From: Prorocentrum cordatum
Lineage: Eukaryota > Sar > Dinophyceae > Prorocentrales > Prorocentraceae
Length of the DNA: 64,000 nt
Assembly: GCA_963575745.1 (NCBI GenBank)
Contig: CAUYUJ010014604.1
Location: 859,784-923,783, forward strand
Direction: 5' to 3'
In this document: positions 21,107 to 31,138 of the stretch, piece after piece
Layout of the letters: every line of letters starts with the position of its first letter
Position numbering within the stretch: position 1 is the stretch's first letter
Made by a program: the position numbers and the translations under genes
The notes under the pieces: model-generated
What the model saw: the letters and a program-made list of their open reading frames with translations, nothing else
Told to the model about the DNA's origin: nothing
Database searches by the model: none

Positions 21107-21421
21107 ATGGCGACGCCCTGCGCCACACGCAGCAGCATAGCGTTCTGCCCTTGCCAGGCTACTTGGATTCTGAGTTTCCAGCACCAGCCATTTTCACAAC
21201 GCCAGGTTTCGGGTAAAGATCGGTCTTGTGAGTGCCCTGTTGCCACTATCAGTCACGATATCCAGGATTCCTTGGCCAAAGTCGCCCTGATCGAGCCATG
21301 CTGTGCTACTGCGCCAGTAATTCCTGCGTATTGCTCCCACCAACAGATTGTCAACACCACATCTGGAACACGAGCGCCTTCGATCAAATGCCGCAGCTTC
21401 CATGCATTTGCCGAATGGTGA
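21107..21421 (+). CDS. Unassigned open frame, strand uncertain
   Basis: A 104-residue plus-strand frame ends in HAFAEW-stop and has ordinary composition (SHDIQDSLAKVALIEPCC). The minus strand is also open over the same bases, with Arg-rich sequence. Neither resembles a known family. It lies just after the S1 array. Treat as a candidate exon only. Confidence 0.25.
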   Translation: MATPCATRSSIAFCPCQATWILSFQHQPFSQRQVSGKDRSCECPVATISHDIQDSLAKVALIEPCCATAPVIPAYCSHQQIVNTTSGTRAPSIKCRSFHAFAEW

Positions 21422-21429
21422 TGTTGGAT

Positions 21430-21840
21430 ATCGGAGGAGGCCTGGGCCCCTCGCTCCCCGGGCACGCGACGCCTTGACTTTTCCAACACGGGGTCCCCGG
21501 AAGTCCCGACCCTTGCCCAGGGGCGGGCTCTTCGTCCCGAGCCATCTTTTGGCCGCGGGTCCCGGCGAGGGCCCCTGCAGGCCGGAAACGGCGAAATGCC
21601 TCCCGTCGTGTTTTTTTTTTTTGCTTGTGCGACGCGAGCCTGTCTGGGCCAGCCTCTCGGGCACAGGTCTGTCAGACTCGAGGTCCTTCGCCCGCCGGGC
21701 GCACCCGCGCGAATCCCAGGAGCCTCCCTGGCGCCCAGCCTCGCTCGCCTGTGATCCTTGCCACGGCGGGAGGAGGCCTGGGCCCTCCCTTTCCCCCTCT
21801 GGGCACTTGGGCACAGGTCTGTCGTGCCCGACGTCCTCCC
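21430..21840. repeat. Short direct duplications
   Basis: GGAGGCCTGGGCCC (21437, 21773), GGGCACAGGTCTGTC (21660, 21807) and GCCTCCCTGGCGCCCA (21720, 22093) recur in the same order. Confidence 0.6.
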
Positions 21841-21844
21841 CCTG

Positions 21845-22030
21845 GGAGTTCGATCCGATCGGTTCGATTCCGTATCCATTCTGGCTGGCTTGGCTCCATC
21901 GGTTCGATCCGATTGGATAACCACCGACCCAGTCCGATTGGCTCGATTCGATATCGATCGGCATCGGTTCGAAATCGACCCGATCCGATAAGACCCAATA
22001 CCGATTCGATTTCGTTTCCGTTCGATGTTG
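21845..22030. repeat. ATCGATT/GATCCGATT-rich patch
   Basis: Irregular repetition of short near-palindromes such as GATCCGATCGG, GGTTCGATCCGATTGG and GATATCGATCGG, with many GATC and TCGA sites, unlike the neighbouring sequence. Confidence 0.7.
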
Positions 22031-22249
22031 GCTCGAGACCGATTTGAGCTTGGCCACTCCTGTCCCCCCTGGGCCTACCCGCCCAGATCCTCGGGGCCTC
22101 CCTGGCGCCCAACCTCGCACTCCTCGCGATGCTCTCCGACATCGGCCTCGGCATCGAGGCGCGCGGACGCGCGGCCTCTGCGGCCGCCCAGAGCCCAGAG
22201 GCTCTTTTCCTCCCCAGATCCCCGACTATCTGATTTTGTCAGTCCGGAT

Positions 22250-22390
22250 GTTTTCCTCGATCTCTGCCCCCGGGGCCCGTTGTGGGGCCACGGGGTCATC
22301 TGGAACGGATTTGGGACGAAGAATCACCCCCCTGGAAGGGGTCGGGACCCTATCGGAGCCGCAGATTGAACACGTCATGTCGGAGGATGT
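22250..22390 (+). repeat. Dispersed repeat D1, copy 2
   Basis: GGGACGAAGAATCACCCCCC, GGTCGGGACC and GCCGCAGATTGA align with the other D1 copies. Confidence 0.7.
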
Positions 22391-22399
22391 CTGGGTCTC

Positions 22400-24240
22400 C
22401 CTACATGCTGGAAGCTGTCCTCGGGTGTGGCTAGAAGTGGCCCTGGCCCGGAGCGGCCCCAGCTTTTACACGGAGGGGCAGACGGCTCCCCCAGCGCCCA
22501 GAGTGAGGCGAAGAGCTGGCAGCACCTCGGGCCAGGACCACTTCTGGCAACACCCGATGTTTTTCTTCCAACGTTTTCGATCCCCTGGGGTCGCGCCCTC
22601 CCCCGCTAGCCATTCCCCACCTCCCCACCCGGTCTCGGTTGGGGAGGGGCGTCTAGAAGAGCTGCCGAGGGGGTAGATGTGCGGAGGGAGGAGGGGACCC
22701 AGACCTCCTCGCGTCGCGACAACGTCGCTCTCGTCTGCTGGGGGCCCGCACCAGGCTTGAGGACCGTCAAAAAGCGACCCGGGATGAAAAGCCGGCCCTG
22801 GAGAACAGGTCCATACCTCCTGGGTCCGCCCTGTGAACAAATCACGATGTCCCGTGTCTGGGGAGGAAAATGTGCAGAGGGAAGGGGGGGAGGGAGGAGG
22901 GGGTCGGTCGGAGTTAGCATTGCAGCAGTCAGCGCGCCGTTTTGCCGAAGGCTCTCACCACGAGGGCCAAGGGGGGACCAGTGAGGGGAGGCCCAGCCCT
23001 GAATCCCAGGCGGCTCAACGCACAGAAACGAGAGGGCGGCGGACGGCGCGACGCGCTAGACACGACAGCGCGGAACACAAGGAAAAGATGCAGTCGGCTT
23101 GGAGAGGATGCAGTCGGCCTGGAGAGGCCAGGCAGGGAGGGAGGACGACGGCGACCGACAGCAGCACCACAGCGAGCGCCACAGAGAGCACCACGTCGGC
23201 GATCCGCGAAGCCGCTCGCGGCCGCGCCAGCGCAGCGAGCGGCGCCGCGGCGACCACAACGACGACGACGACCGACGCTACCCGCCCCCCCCGCCTCCCG
23301 CCTTTGCGTAAGCACCCCGGAATCTGCAGGCCACCCTGCGCAGACGGGGTCGGAGGATCGCGCTGCATCGCTGATGCATCGGCGGCTCGGCACGACCCAG
23401 ACCCCAAGTTTCCCCATCCTGGAGTCGTCGAGGCATCGCCAATGCATCGGCGATGCTGTGCGATCCTCCGACCTCGCTTGCTCCAGCCCCATCCAGGATG
23501 CCTCTACAGCTGGAGCTCGACGAGAGCTTCAAACGGCGGTGCCGATGCCGCCGACTTTGGCTCTCCGAGGGGGCCGCGCAGTGGCTTGGTGGTCACGTTT
23601 GCGGGAGGTGCGGCTGGCCACGGCTCGATCGCATCGGTGCTGCGAGTCGGTATCTGCGCGTAGCTCGTTGCCCCCGTGCCTTGGCTGCGCCTCTTTGGCG
23701 CCGCCGCCCGCGGCACCGCCGCCACCTGCCGCCCGCTGCCCGCCGCCGCCTTCGGGACCCTTCCCCGGCGCCCGTTTGGCGCCGCTGCCCGCTGCTCCCC
23801 GTCACTGCCCGCCGCCCTTACTCCACTGCCCCGTGAGGGGCCAGCGTCTTCCCCCCCTTTCACCCTCTGGCTCTCAGGGTTTTCTTGGGTGACTCGCTTA
23901 GCCTCGCGTTAGTTGGGACGTGCTGGATCATCGTCCGAGTGGCTTCTCTGCTCCCACCGCGTGCGCCAGTAAAAGTGCCAGTATCTGCGCGCAGCATTCG
24001 ATTAACTATGCACTCCCAGGGGCGGCCCCCCTCCACGAATGCGGTTAGGTTCGATCGATCCGACATGCACCCGAGTGATTCGATCGATGCTCTGGTCAAG
24101 TGCAGCCTTTGGACAGCCGTGCATTGGTGCATGTTGACAGTTGGCGCCCTCCTGCGTCACTCCCCCGCCTCTCCAGATGTATTCCAACCTCGCCTCGTAC
24201 AGCGCCGACCTCATGGGGAAGGGCATCGTCTTCTTGCGAG
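22400..24240. other. GC-rich region without recognised gene
   Basis: Holds short words related to D1 (22740-22830) and repeated GCATCGCTGATGCATCGGCG-type sequence (23360-23460). Many overlapping Arg/Ala/Pro-rich open frames on both strands reflect high GC; none has a motif I can support. Confidence 0.5.
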
Positions 24241-24261
24241 CACCCCGGCTTGCAGCTGAGG

Positions 24262-24526
24262 AGGGTGGAGGCGGCAGGAAGAGGAGGAGGAGGAGGAGGA
24301 GGAGGAGGAGGAGGAGGAGGAGGAGGAGGAGGGGGGGGGAGGAGAGAGGAGAGAAGGGAGGAGGGAGGATGAAGAAGGGGGGAGGGGGTAGGAGGAATGA
24401 GGAGGAGGAGGGAGGAGGAAGGAGGAGGGAGGAGGAGGGGAGGAGGAGGAGGAGGAGGAGGAGGAGGAGGAGGAGGATGTAAGAACCATGCGGATTCGAA
24501 CCATGCGGGTTCGAACCATGCGGAGT
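24262..24526 (+). repeat. (GGA)n tract followed by three 15-bp units
   Basis: GGA triplets with interruptions to 24479, then three units of CATGCGG-ATTCGAAC type containing GGTTCGAAC. Confidence 0.9.
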
Positions 24527-24772
24527 CTTCCGCAAATGATTGAATCTCCAGCCAAGGTTTGCCCAATTTTCCTAGGCCTTGGCGATGGTATTATGGAGAT
24601 GCTGGGATTCTAAGAAGCATTTTGCTATCCAGTTTTACTGGATATATTGTGAGGGTGTTCTAGCTTACATTGGTTGCCGTAGCCGTAAGGCAATTCCCAG
24701 GGATGTTTGCATTCACATATTATTTCCTCAAAGCTTGCGCCGCTACACATATCGTATATGTCCAAGCATGTT

Positions 24773-25690
24773 TCATGGGAGGCTCTTCCCTCGTTTGGTT
24801 TCCGCCGGACTGCTGTCCTCGGAGGCTGCTGTACGGGTCAACTGCTTGAGCCTTTTGACCTTCGCCCTCGTGTTATCTAGCTGGTGTGTCAGAGCCTGGA
24901 TGCGGGGGTTCCTGCAGGATCTGCCTGAGTTCTTCAAGCCTGCCTGTTGAAGTCGCACTCTCACTGCCCAACTGAGGCTGATCTGCAGGCTTTGGGCTGG
25001 GACTGCCCTTGCGCCCATACTTGTACACCTCCTGTCTGGGACCTGATGGCGTTCTAACCCTATTCTTCTGGGTTCTTTTCTTCCACTTTCGATCAACCGC
25101 AGGTGCACGATGCTTGTTGGCGGACTTGACCTTCTTGTCCTTCTCCTGCAACATCTTTGTGCGCTTTTCTGTTTAGGGACTGTCTCTGTCCTTGCGCTGC
25201 CTCGTACGAGAACAATGCCGATGGGAGCGAACCTCACTCCTCTTGCAATGGCTCTTTCATCATATACAGAATTACGTGAATCGTCATCCGGGTAGCACTC
25301 TTGCCGCTCGGAGTGCGGACGAATAGGCTCTGGCGAAAACTCGTCCGAATATAGTGAATCGTCGCGGAACTGTGATTTCTTCCCCCTTGGATTGATTCTG
25401 CAGCTCCTGCTGCGGTGATTCTTCTCTAGGGGATACTTTCCCTTCTGCTGGTACTGGTGGTCAGGGCCACACGGCCCTTGTTGGTGGCGGCGGCGGCGAC
25501 AATTAGGGCTCTTCCTGATATATGTCCGTCCACGGGAGCCCTCACTCGCACGTGGCTTCTGACTTTGGATGGTTGCTCCATATCCAGCACCCTGGCTGCC
25601 GAAGTGAACACACAAAGCAACATTTTGTCGAATGCGGCTGATTCACCTTGACCCAAGGTCGAACGTGGAGAGACATGGCGGCAGGCGGTG
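24773..25690 (-). pseudogene. Retroposed gene copy, unknown product, frameshifted
   Basis: Downstream of two tandem spliced-leader relics (25717-25745) the minus strand carries a long open region of lower GC than its surroundings. One frame gives 280 residues rich in Arg, Ser and Gln (SLYSDEFSPEPIRPHSERQE, RGVRFAPIGIVLV). A second frame (25154-24873) gives KSANKHRAPAVDRKWKKR and LEELRQILQEPPHPGSD, and the first frame resumes with IQALTHQLDNTRAKVKRLKQ, so at least two frameshifts are implied. The last part looks like a coiled coil. There are no introns, as expected of a processed copy. The plus strand is also open in places. The product is unknown. Confidence 0.5.
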
Positions 25691-25716
25691 TGAGAATGTA
25701 AAGCTGTCGGCCGCTT

Positions 25717-25745
25717 CTTGAGCCAACATAGCTTGAGCCAGATTT
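25717..25745 (-). other. Two tandem DinoSL relics
   Basis: On the minus strand, AATCTGGCTCAAG (11 of 13 matches to ATTTTGGCTCAAG) is followed five bases later by TTGGCTCAAG (10 of 10). Tandem relics are the expected footprint of an mRNA that was trans-spliced, retroposed, transcribed and trans-spliced again. Confidence 0.8.
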
Positions 25746-25749
25746 GCCA

Positions 25750-25880
25750 CAGGGGAGGGGGAGGAAGAAGAGGAGGATGATGATGATGAGGAGGAGGAGG
25801 AGAGGGAGGGGAGGGGAGGAAGGAGAGGAAGGGAGGGAGGGGGGGAGGGAGGGAGGGAGGGAGGAGGAGAGATGCGGAGA
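25750..25880 (+). repeat. GGGA/GGA/GAT microsatellite abutting the leader relics
   Basis: Purine-rich repeats with a GATGATGATGATGAG core begin within about ten bases of the relics, on their 5' side relative to the minus-strand gene. Confidence 0.9.
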
Positions 25881-26173
25881 GACGTGGCGAGAGGAGCTGA
25901 GATGAGGAGAGGCGACACGGATGCGGGCCGCGGGTTAGTCCAGGCGCCGTCTGGTAAGCCGCGCTTGCGCCCCTCGCTTGGAGCTGGCGCGCAGCATAAT
26001 CAGCGAGGGACGAGAGGAAGACGACCCCCCGGCGCGCGACGACGCGCACGATCGACTGGGCAGAGCCGAGGCCCTTGAGCGGCGCGCAGCGTAATGCCGC
26101 TGGGGGAGTCGCGGAGAAAAGGGGTTGGGGGCTCACGACGCCCTGGCGAGACGCCTCCCTGGAAATGACGGCC

Positions 26174-26201
26174 CCCTCCGCACAGTACCCTGTGCGGAGG
26201 G
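26174..26201. repeat. Perfect 12-bp-stem hairpin
   Basis: CCCTCCGCACAG and CTGTGCGGAGGG separated by TACC. Confidence 0.85.
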
Positions 26202-26639
26202 CGCTCGGCGAGACGCTGCTAGCCGAGCAGAGCCGCAGTGGAAAGCCGAGATTTCTTGGTGAAGCGCGAGAGAGGAAGAGGCAGAGAGAGGGATGTAGGG
26301 AGAGGAATGGAGATGGAGATGCACCCGCAGTGGCGCAGCTGGCACGAGGGTTTAGAGAAACCCTGGCTGCGGAGGGGTGCCCTCGGTGCTGTTCCTGTCC
26401 GGGCTCCCCGCCCTGGAAAGGCTGTCCGTCTGGGGTACATCCCTGGAGCCTCGGGCATGCGGCGAAGGGCCTCGCGTTTTTGACCCACGTTCTTATGGCC
26501 ATGTTTGGACTGTGTACTGTCTGGAGCGTTTGTCTGCTGGTTCTAGCACAGCACGCTTCGGCGCGATACGCTAAACACGTGCCAATCTCCGAGCGTCAAC
26601 GACCCGATCCTTCCGGAGCTTCCCTTCCCGCGGAGCGGA

Positions 26640-26676
26640 GCGACACGCTATCAGCTTGCAATGGATAGCGTGTCGC
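26640..26676. repeat. Perfect 13-bp-stem hairpin
   Basis: GCGACACGCTATC and GATAGCGTGTCGC separated by 11 bases. Confidence 0.85.
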
Positions 26677-26771
26677 CGGGGCGCCGCCTCGACACGCCAA
26701 GCAAACATTGCAGACCGTATCCGTATAACTTCGGGTATTCGGTGAGGGGCCTAGTGTTTTTGACCCGCGCT

Positions 26772-26808
26772 CCTGACGTGGCCACAAGAGTCTTGTGGCC
26801 ACGTCAGG
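26772..26808. repeat. 37-bp near-perfect palindrome
   Basis: CCTGACGTGGCCACAAGA is followed by one G and then its exact reverse complement. Just before it, the phrase GTTTTTGACCCGCG repeats one from 26477. Confidence 0.9.
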
Positions 26809-26809
26809 C

Positions 26810-27546
26810 CTGGGCGGGGGCGGCGGCAGCGACGGCAGTGGCGGTGGCGGCGGCAGGGCGTCGCAACAGTTTGGCGACCCGCGCGCGGGACTCCTTGGGC
26901 GGGGCGCGCCGAGTCAGAGGTCGCTCTTGTTTGCGGTGTCTCTCGTCATCGTGGACTGGAAAGAGTGGCCGACTGCCCCGCGCGCTCTCCGCCATGCGAC
27001 TCTATCTCCAAACTTTTGATGTTTTTTGTCCACCCTCTCTTTTACAAAAGGGCCACAAGACGCCCCTGGGGGCCCCTCCAGACAGCCCAAGAGGGCCCCA
27101 AGGCAGCCGGGGAGGTTCGGGCAGGGGGCTCGGGCTGCCCGGGTCTGAGCACGGCCCCGCTCCGCTAGGCGTCTCCTCTCTCGCTATTGCCTGCATTTGC
27201 TGGTAGACGCCCCGCGGGCTGTACGTCAAATGCGCATGCCGTTCAGCAGATTGATGGGTTTCGAGACGCCTTCTTGCGAGGGGTCACGCATGATGTGTCG
27301 CAGTTGCCCCATTTGTAACGATCCTCCTCGCCCTCGTGCTGCTCCTCCTCATCTTTTTATTTTCCTCGTGCTCTTGCTCCGCTTCATCCTCTTCTGCTGC
27401 TCATCTCCTCCTGTCTGCCTGTCAGCCTGCCCTCTGCACCAGCCATAGGATAGAGAGAACAAGCGGAGACGTCCACGTTGCAGTCACGTTCCGTTTCTGC
27501 GATGCGGTATGTCAGCCATGGGCCATTGGTTTTGTTTTACATTGTT
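26810..27546. other. No gene recognised
   Basis: GC-rich sequence with GCGGCGG repeats at 26815-26870 and a reverse CTTGGGGCC-type stretch at 27050-27110. Confidence 0.5.
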
Positions 27547-29668
27547 CCCAACCATCCTGTGGTGTTGGGTCCTCGTTTTGAAGAGACGGTGCCCCGCGTC
27601 TCCTCTCCTTCCTCCTCTGCCCCCTCCTCCCCCTCCCCCTCCGCGTCAGCCACACCCACTTCGGCACACCCCTCACACGTTTCGTGGCCCCATAAGGGGC
27701 TCCACCGAGGGCTCCAGTGGCTGCGTTCGCATGGCGGCACCGCGCCCATTTCGGCACACCCCTCACACGCTTCGTGGCCCCATAGGGAGCTCCACCGAGG
27801 GCCCCACTGGCTGCGTTCGCATGGCGGCACCGCACCCATTTCGGCACACCCCTCACACGCTTCGTGGCCCCATAGGGAGCTCCACCGAAGGCCCCAGTGG
27901 CTGCGTTCGCATGGCGGCACCGCACACATTTCGGCACACCCCTCACACGCTTCGTGGCCCCATCGGGAGCTCCACCGAAGGCCCCAGTGGCTGCGTTCGC
28001 ATGGCGGCACCGCACTCATTTCGGCACACCCCTCTCACACGTTTCGTGGCCCCTGAGGGAGCTCCACCGAGGGCTCCAGTGGCTGCGTTCGCATGGCGGC
28101 ACCGCGCCCATTTCGGCACACCCTCACACGTTTCGTGGCCCTTGAGGGTGCTCCACCGAGGGCCCCCAGTGGCTGCGTTCGCATGGCGGCACCCTCATTT
28201 CGGCACACCCCTCACACGTTTCGTGGCCCCATAGGGAGTGGCCCCATAGGGAGCTCACACCGAGGGCCCCAGTGGCTGCGTTCGCATGGCGGCACCGCGC
28301 CCATTTCGGCACACCCCTCTCACACGCTTCGTGGCCCCATAAGGAGCTCCACCGAGGGCTCCAGTGGCTGCGTTCGCATGGCGGCACCGCGCCCATTTCG
28401 GCACACCACTCACACGTTTCGTGGCCCTTGAGGGTGCTCCACCGAGGGCCCCCAGTGGCTGCGTTCGCATGGCGGCACCCTCATTTCGGCACACCCCTCA
28501 CACGTTTCGTGGCCCCATAGGGAGCTCTACCGAGGGCCCCAGTGGCTGCGATCGCATGGCGGCACCGCACTCATTTCGGCACACCCCTCACACGTTTCGT
28601 GGCCCCCTAGGGAGCTCCACCGAGGGCCCCAGTGGCTGCGTTCGCATGGCGGCACCGCGCCCATTTCGGGACAACACCCCTCACACGTTTCGTGGCCCCA
28701 TCGGGAGCTCTACCGAAGGCCCCAGTGGCTGCGTTCGCATGGCGGCACCGCACCCATTTCGGCACACCACTCACACGTTTCGTGGCCCCTGAGGGAGCTC
28801 CACCGAGGGCCCCCGTGGCTGCGTTCGCATGGCGGCACCGCACCCATTTCGGCACACCCCTCACACGTGGCCCCATAGGGAGCTCCACCGAAGGCCCCAG
28901 TGGCTGCGTTCGCATGGCGGCACCGCACCCATTTCGGCACACCCCTTACACGTTTCGTGGCCTCGTAGGGAGCCCCACCGAGGGCTCCAGTGGCTGCGTT
29001 CGCATGGCGGCACCGCGCCCATTTCGGCACACCCCTCACCCGGTTCGTGGCCCCATAGGGAGCTCCACCGAGGGCCCCCGTGGCTGCGTTCGCATTGCGG
29101 CACCGCACCTATTTCGGCACACCCCTCACACGCTTCGTGGCCTCATAGGGAGCTCCACCGAGGGCTCCAATGGCTGCGCTCGCATGGCGGCACCGCGCCC
29201 ATTTCGGCACACCCCTCACACGTTTCGTGGCCCCATCGGGGGACCGAGGGCCCCAGTGGCTGCGTTCGCATGGCGGCACCGCACTCATTTCGGGACACCC
29301 CTCACACGCTTCTTGGCCCCATAGGGAGCGGCCCCAGTGGCTGCGTCCGCATGGCGGCACCGCGCCCATTTCGGCACACCCCTCACACGTTTCGTGGCCC
29401 CATAGGGAGCCCCACCGAAGGCCCCAGTGGCTGCGTTCGCATGGCGGCACCGCACACATTTCGGCACACCCCTCACACGTTTCGTGGCCCCATCGGGAGC
29501 TCCACCGAGGGCCCCAGTGGCTGCGTTCGCATGGCGGCACCGCACCCATTTCGGCACACCTCTCACACGTTTCGTGGCCCCTTAGGGAGTTCCCTCTCAT
29601 TCGTTCAACCTGCTTTGCGGTAGCCGTAACTGCATATGGTTGGGTCCATCGCCAGGATATTTTTTTTC
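27547..29668 (+). mobile_element. S1 satellite cassette, copy a (about 21 units of 90 bp)
   Basis: The B end at 27547-27600 (CCCAACCATCCTGTGGTG, then TCCTCGTTTTGAAGAGAC) is followed by a CTCC-rich tract and then about 21 tandem 90-bp units (TTCGGCACACCCCTCACACG, TTCGTGGCCCCATAGGGAGC, GCGTTCGCATGGCGGCACCG). The A end at 29618-29668 follows (CCGTAACTGCATATGGTTGG, then CCATCGCCAGGATATTTTT). Unit length divisible by three keeps several frames open for hundreds of codons; these are not genes. Both ends recur, in reverse, around the arrays at 44.7-46.0 and 46.0-47.9 kb. Confidence 0.88.
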
Positions 29669-29669
29669 G

Positions 29670-30469
29670 CGGTGCGGAGGGTCAACCAGTGGCGAGGCGT
29701 CTTGGCTTGACTATAGGCTCACCAAATAATGTTCAAAGGCTCGTGTGTGGTTTGCACGACATGTTCTTAGAACATTTCTGGCTGGGGTTGTCTTGATTAA
29801 ACCATCGACCTTATGTTCTAATGACAGTGTTTTTGTTCTTCGAGTATTTTCGGTATTTCGTGGTCGGCCTATAGGAATGCCGGGACGGTCGGTCCCTGCT
29901 CAAGAGGGAAATTGGGTCATCCGCAGGGGCGAGAAGATCATCGCGCTTCGCTGCGGTATTGGCCAGCGAGTTCCTGGGGTGCCGCACGACAATGCGAAGA
30001 CAACCGCGCTTCGCGCTTCGCGTGGTATGTTCGAAGTTGGGCGGGCCAGGGAAGAAGGGGAGGAGGAGGAGGAGGAGGAGGAGGAGGCGGAGTAGGAGGA
30101 TATAATATGAAAGAAGCAGGCAGCCATGCACGTTGACTGCATCAACGGTCGTAATGAAATACTTGTTTTCTAAAACGGAGGGGCACGGAGGAGGGGGGGT
30201 AGACACGAGGAAAAGGAGAATGAAGGAATGAATAGGGAGCAAGGAGTGTTGCCAGAGGACGGTGGAGGAGCGAGGGGGGTGGATGATAGATATCGGAGAG
30301 GGAAGGAGGAGGAGGGCGCGGATGCTGCTGCCGATGATGTTGTAGTCGATGATGAGGTTGCTGATGATTGTGATGATGATTTGTTATGCGGATCATGATG
30401 ACGGGTGGTGATGGGGGTGCTGACGATACTTATGCTGATGATGGTGCTATAAGTGAGTAGATAGTCAAG
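29670..30469. other. No gene; short GGA and GAT tracts
   Basis: GGA repeats at 30058-30092 and weak GATGAT repeats near 30320-30440. Otherwise unique AT-richer sequence with no recognised motif. Confidence 0.5.
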
Positions 30470-31119
30470 CACGTATGTATGCATGCATTCTGTATGTAGG
30501 TAGGTATGTGTATGTGTATATGTACAGGTATATGCATATGTGTATGCACATGTATGTATGTATGTATGTACGTATGTATGCATGAATGTATGTATGTTTG
30601 TAGGTGCATATGCATGTATATGTATATACATGCATGTGTGCATGTATGTATGTATGAGCGTGTGTACATACGAGTGTGTGTGTATGGTTGCATGCATGCA
30701 TGTGTGTATGTATGTATGTATGTATGTATGTTTGTATGTATGCATGCATGCATGCATGCATGCATGCATGTATGTGTGTGTATGTATGTATGTATGTATG
30801 TATGTATGTATGTATGTATGTATGTATGTATGTATGTATGTATGTATGTATGTATGTATGTATGTATATATATGTATGTTTGTATATTTGTATGTTTGTA
30901 TGTTTGTATGTTTGTATGTTTGTATGTTTGTATGTATGCATGTATGTATGTATGTATGTATGTATGTATGTATGTATGTATGTATGTATGTATGTATGCG
31001 TGCACGTGTGTATGTATGCATGTCTGCCTGTATGCTTGCATGTCTGCCTGTCTGTCTGCCTGTCTTTATTTCTGTCTGTCTGTCTGTTTGTCTGTGTGTT
31101 TGTATGTATGTGTATACGT
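30470..31119 (+). repeat. (TATG)n microsatellite at YR-element 5' edge
   Basis: TGTATG/TATG tetranucleotides with GCATGCATG, TTTG and CTGT variants. The interrupted segment GCATGTATGTATGTATGAGC at about 30639, followed by GTGTGTACATA, recurs at 38303 on the far side of the element. Confidence 0.95.
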
Positions 31120-31132
31120 ATGTTGGCTCAAG
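31120..31132 (+). other. DinoSL relic at YR-element 5' end
   Basis: ATGTTGGCTCAAG matches the leader's ATTTTGGCTCAAG at 12 of 13 positions. It follows the TATG repeat directly and precedes the first ORF by six bases. Confidence 0.75.
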
Positions 31133-31138
31133 CGTGTG

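Noticed and set aside
22929-23890. Long Arg/Ala-rich proteins on both strands at 22.9-23.9 kb
   Set aside because: Overlapping frames in very GC-rich DNA without codon preference between strands or any recognisable motif.
24481-24526. tRNA gene suggested by GGTTCGAAC B-box-like words
   Set aside because: The word is part of a 15-bp tandem repeat; no acceptor or anticodon stems can be drawn.
24845-24860. DinoSL-like GGCTCAAG on the minus strand near 24852
   Set aside because: Only the last eight bases match (AAAAGGCTCAAG lacks TTTTGG). An 8-mer is expected by chance in a window this size, and no frame starts beside it.
27650-29600. Many long open frames (up to about 260 codons) across the 27.7-29.6 kb array, and similar ones at 44.8-47.7 kb
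   Set aside because: The 90-bp satellite unit is divisible by three, so several frames on both strands stay open automatically. No start, motif or codon bias supports a protein.
30506-31138. N-terminal extension of YR ORF1 through the TATG repeat (Cys/Met/Tyr/Val-rich)
   Set aside because: Microsatellite translation; the leader relic at 31120-31132 marks the real 5' edge and the ATG at 31139 is the sensible start.
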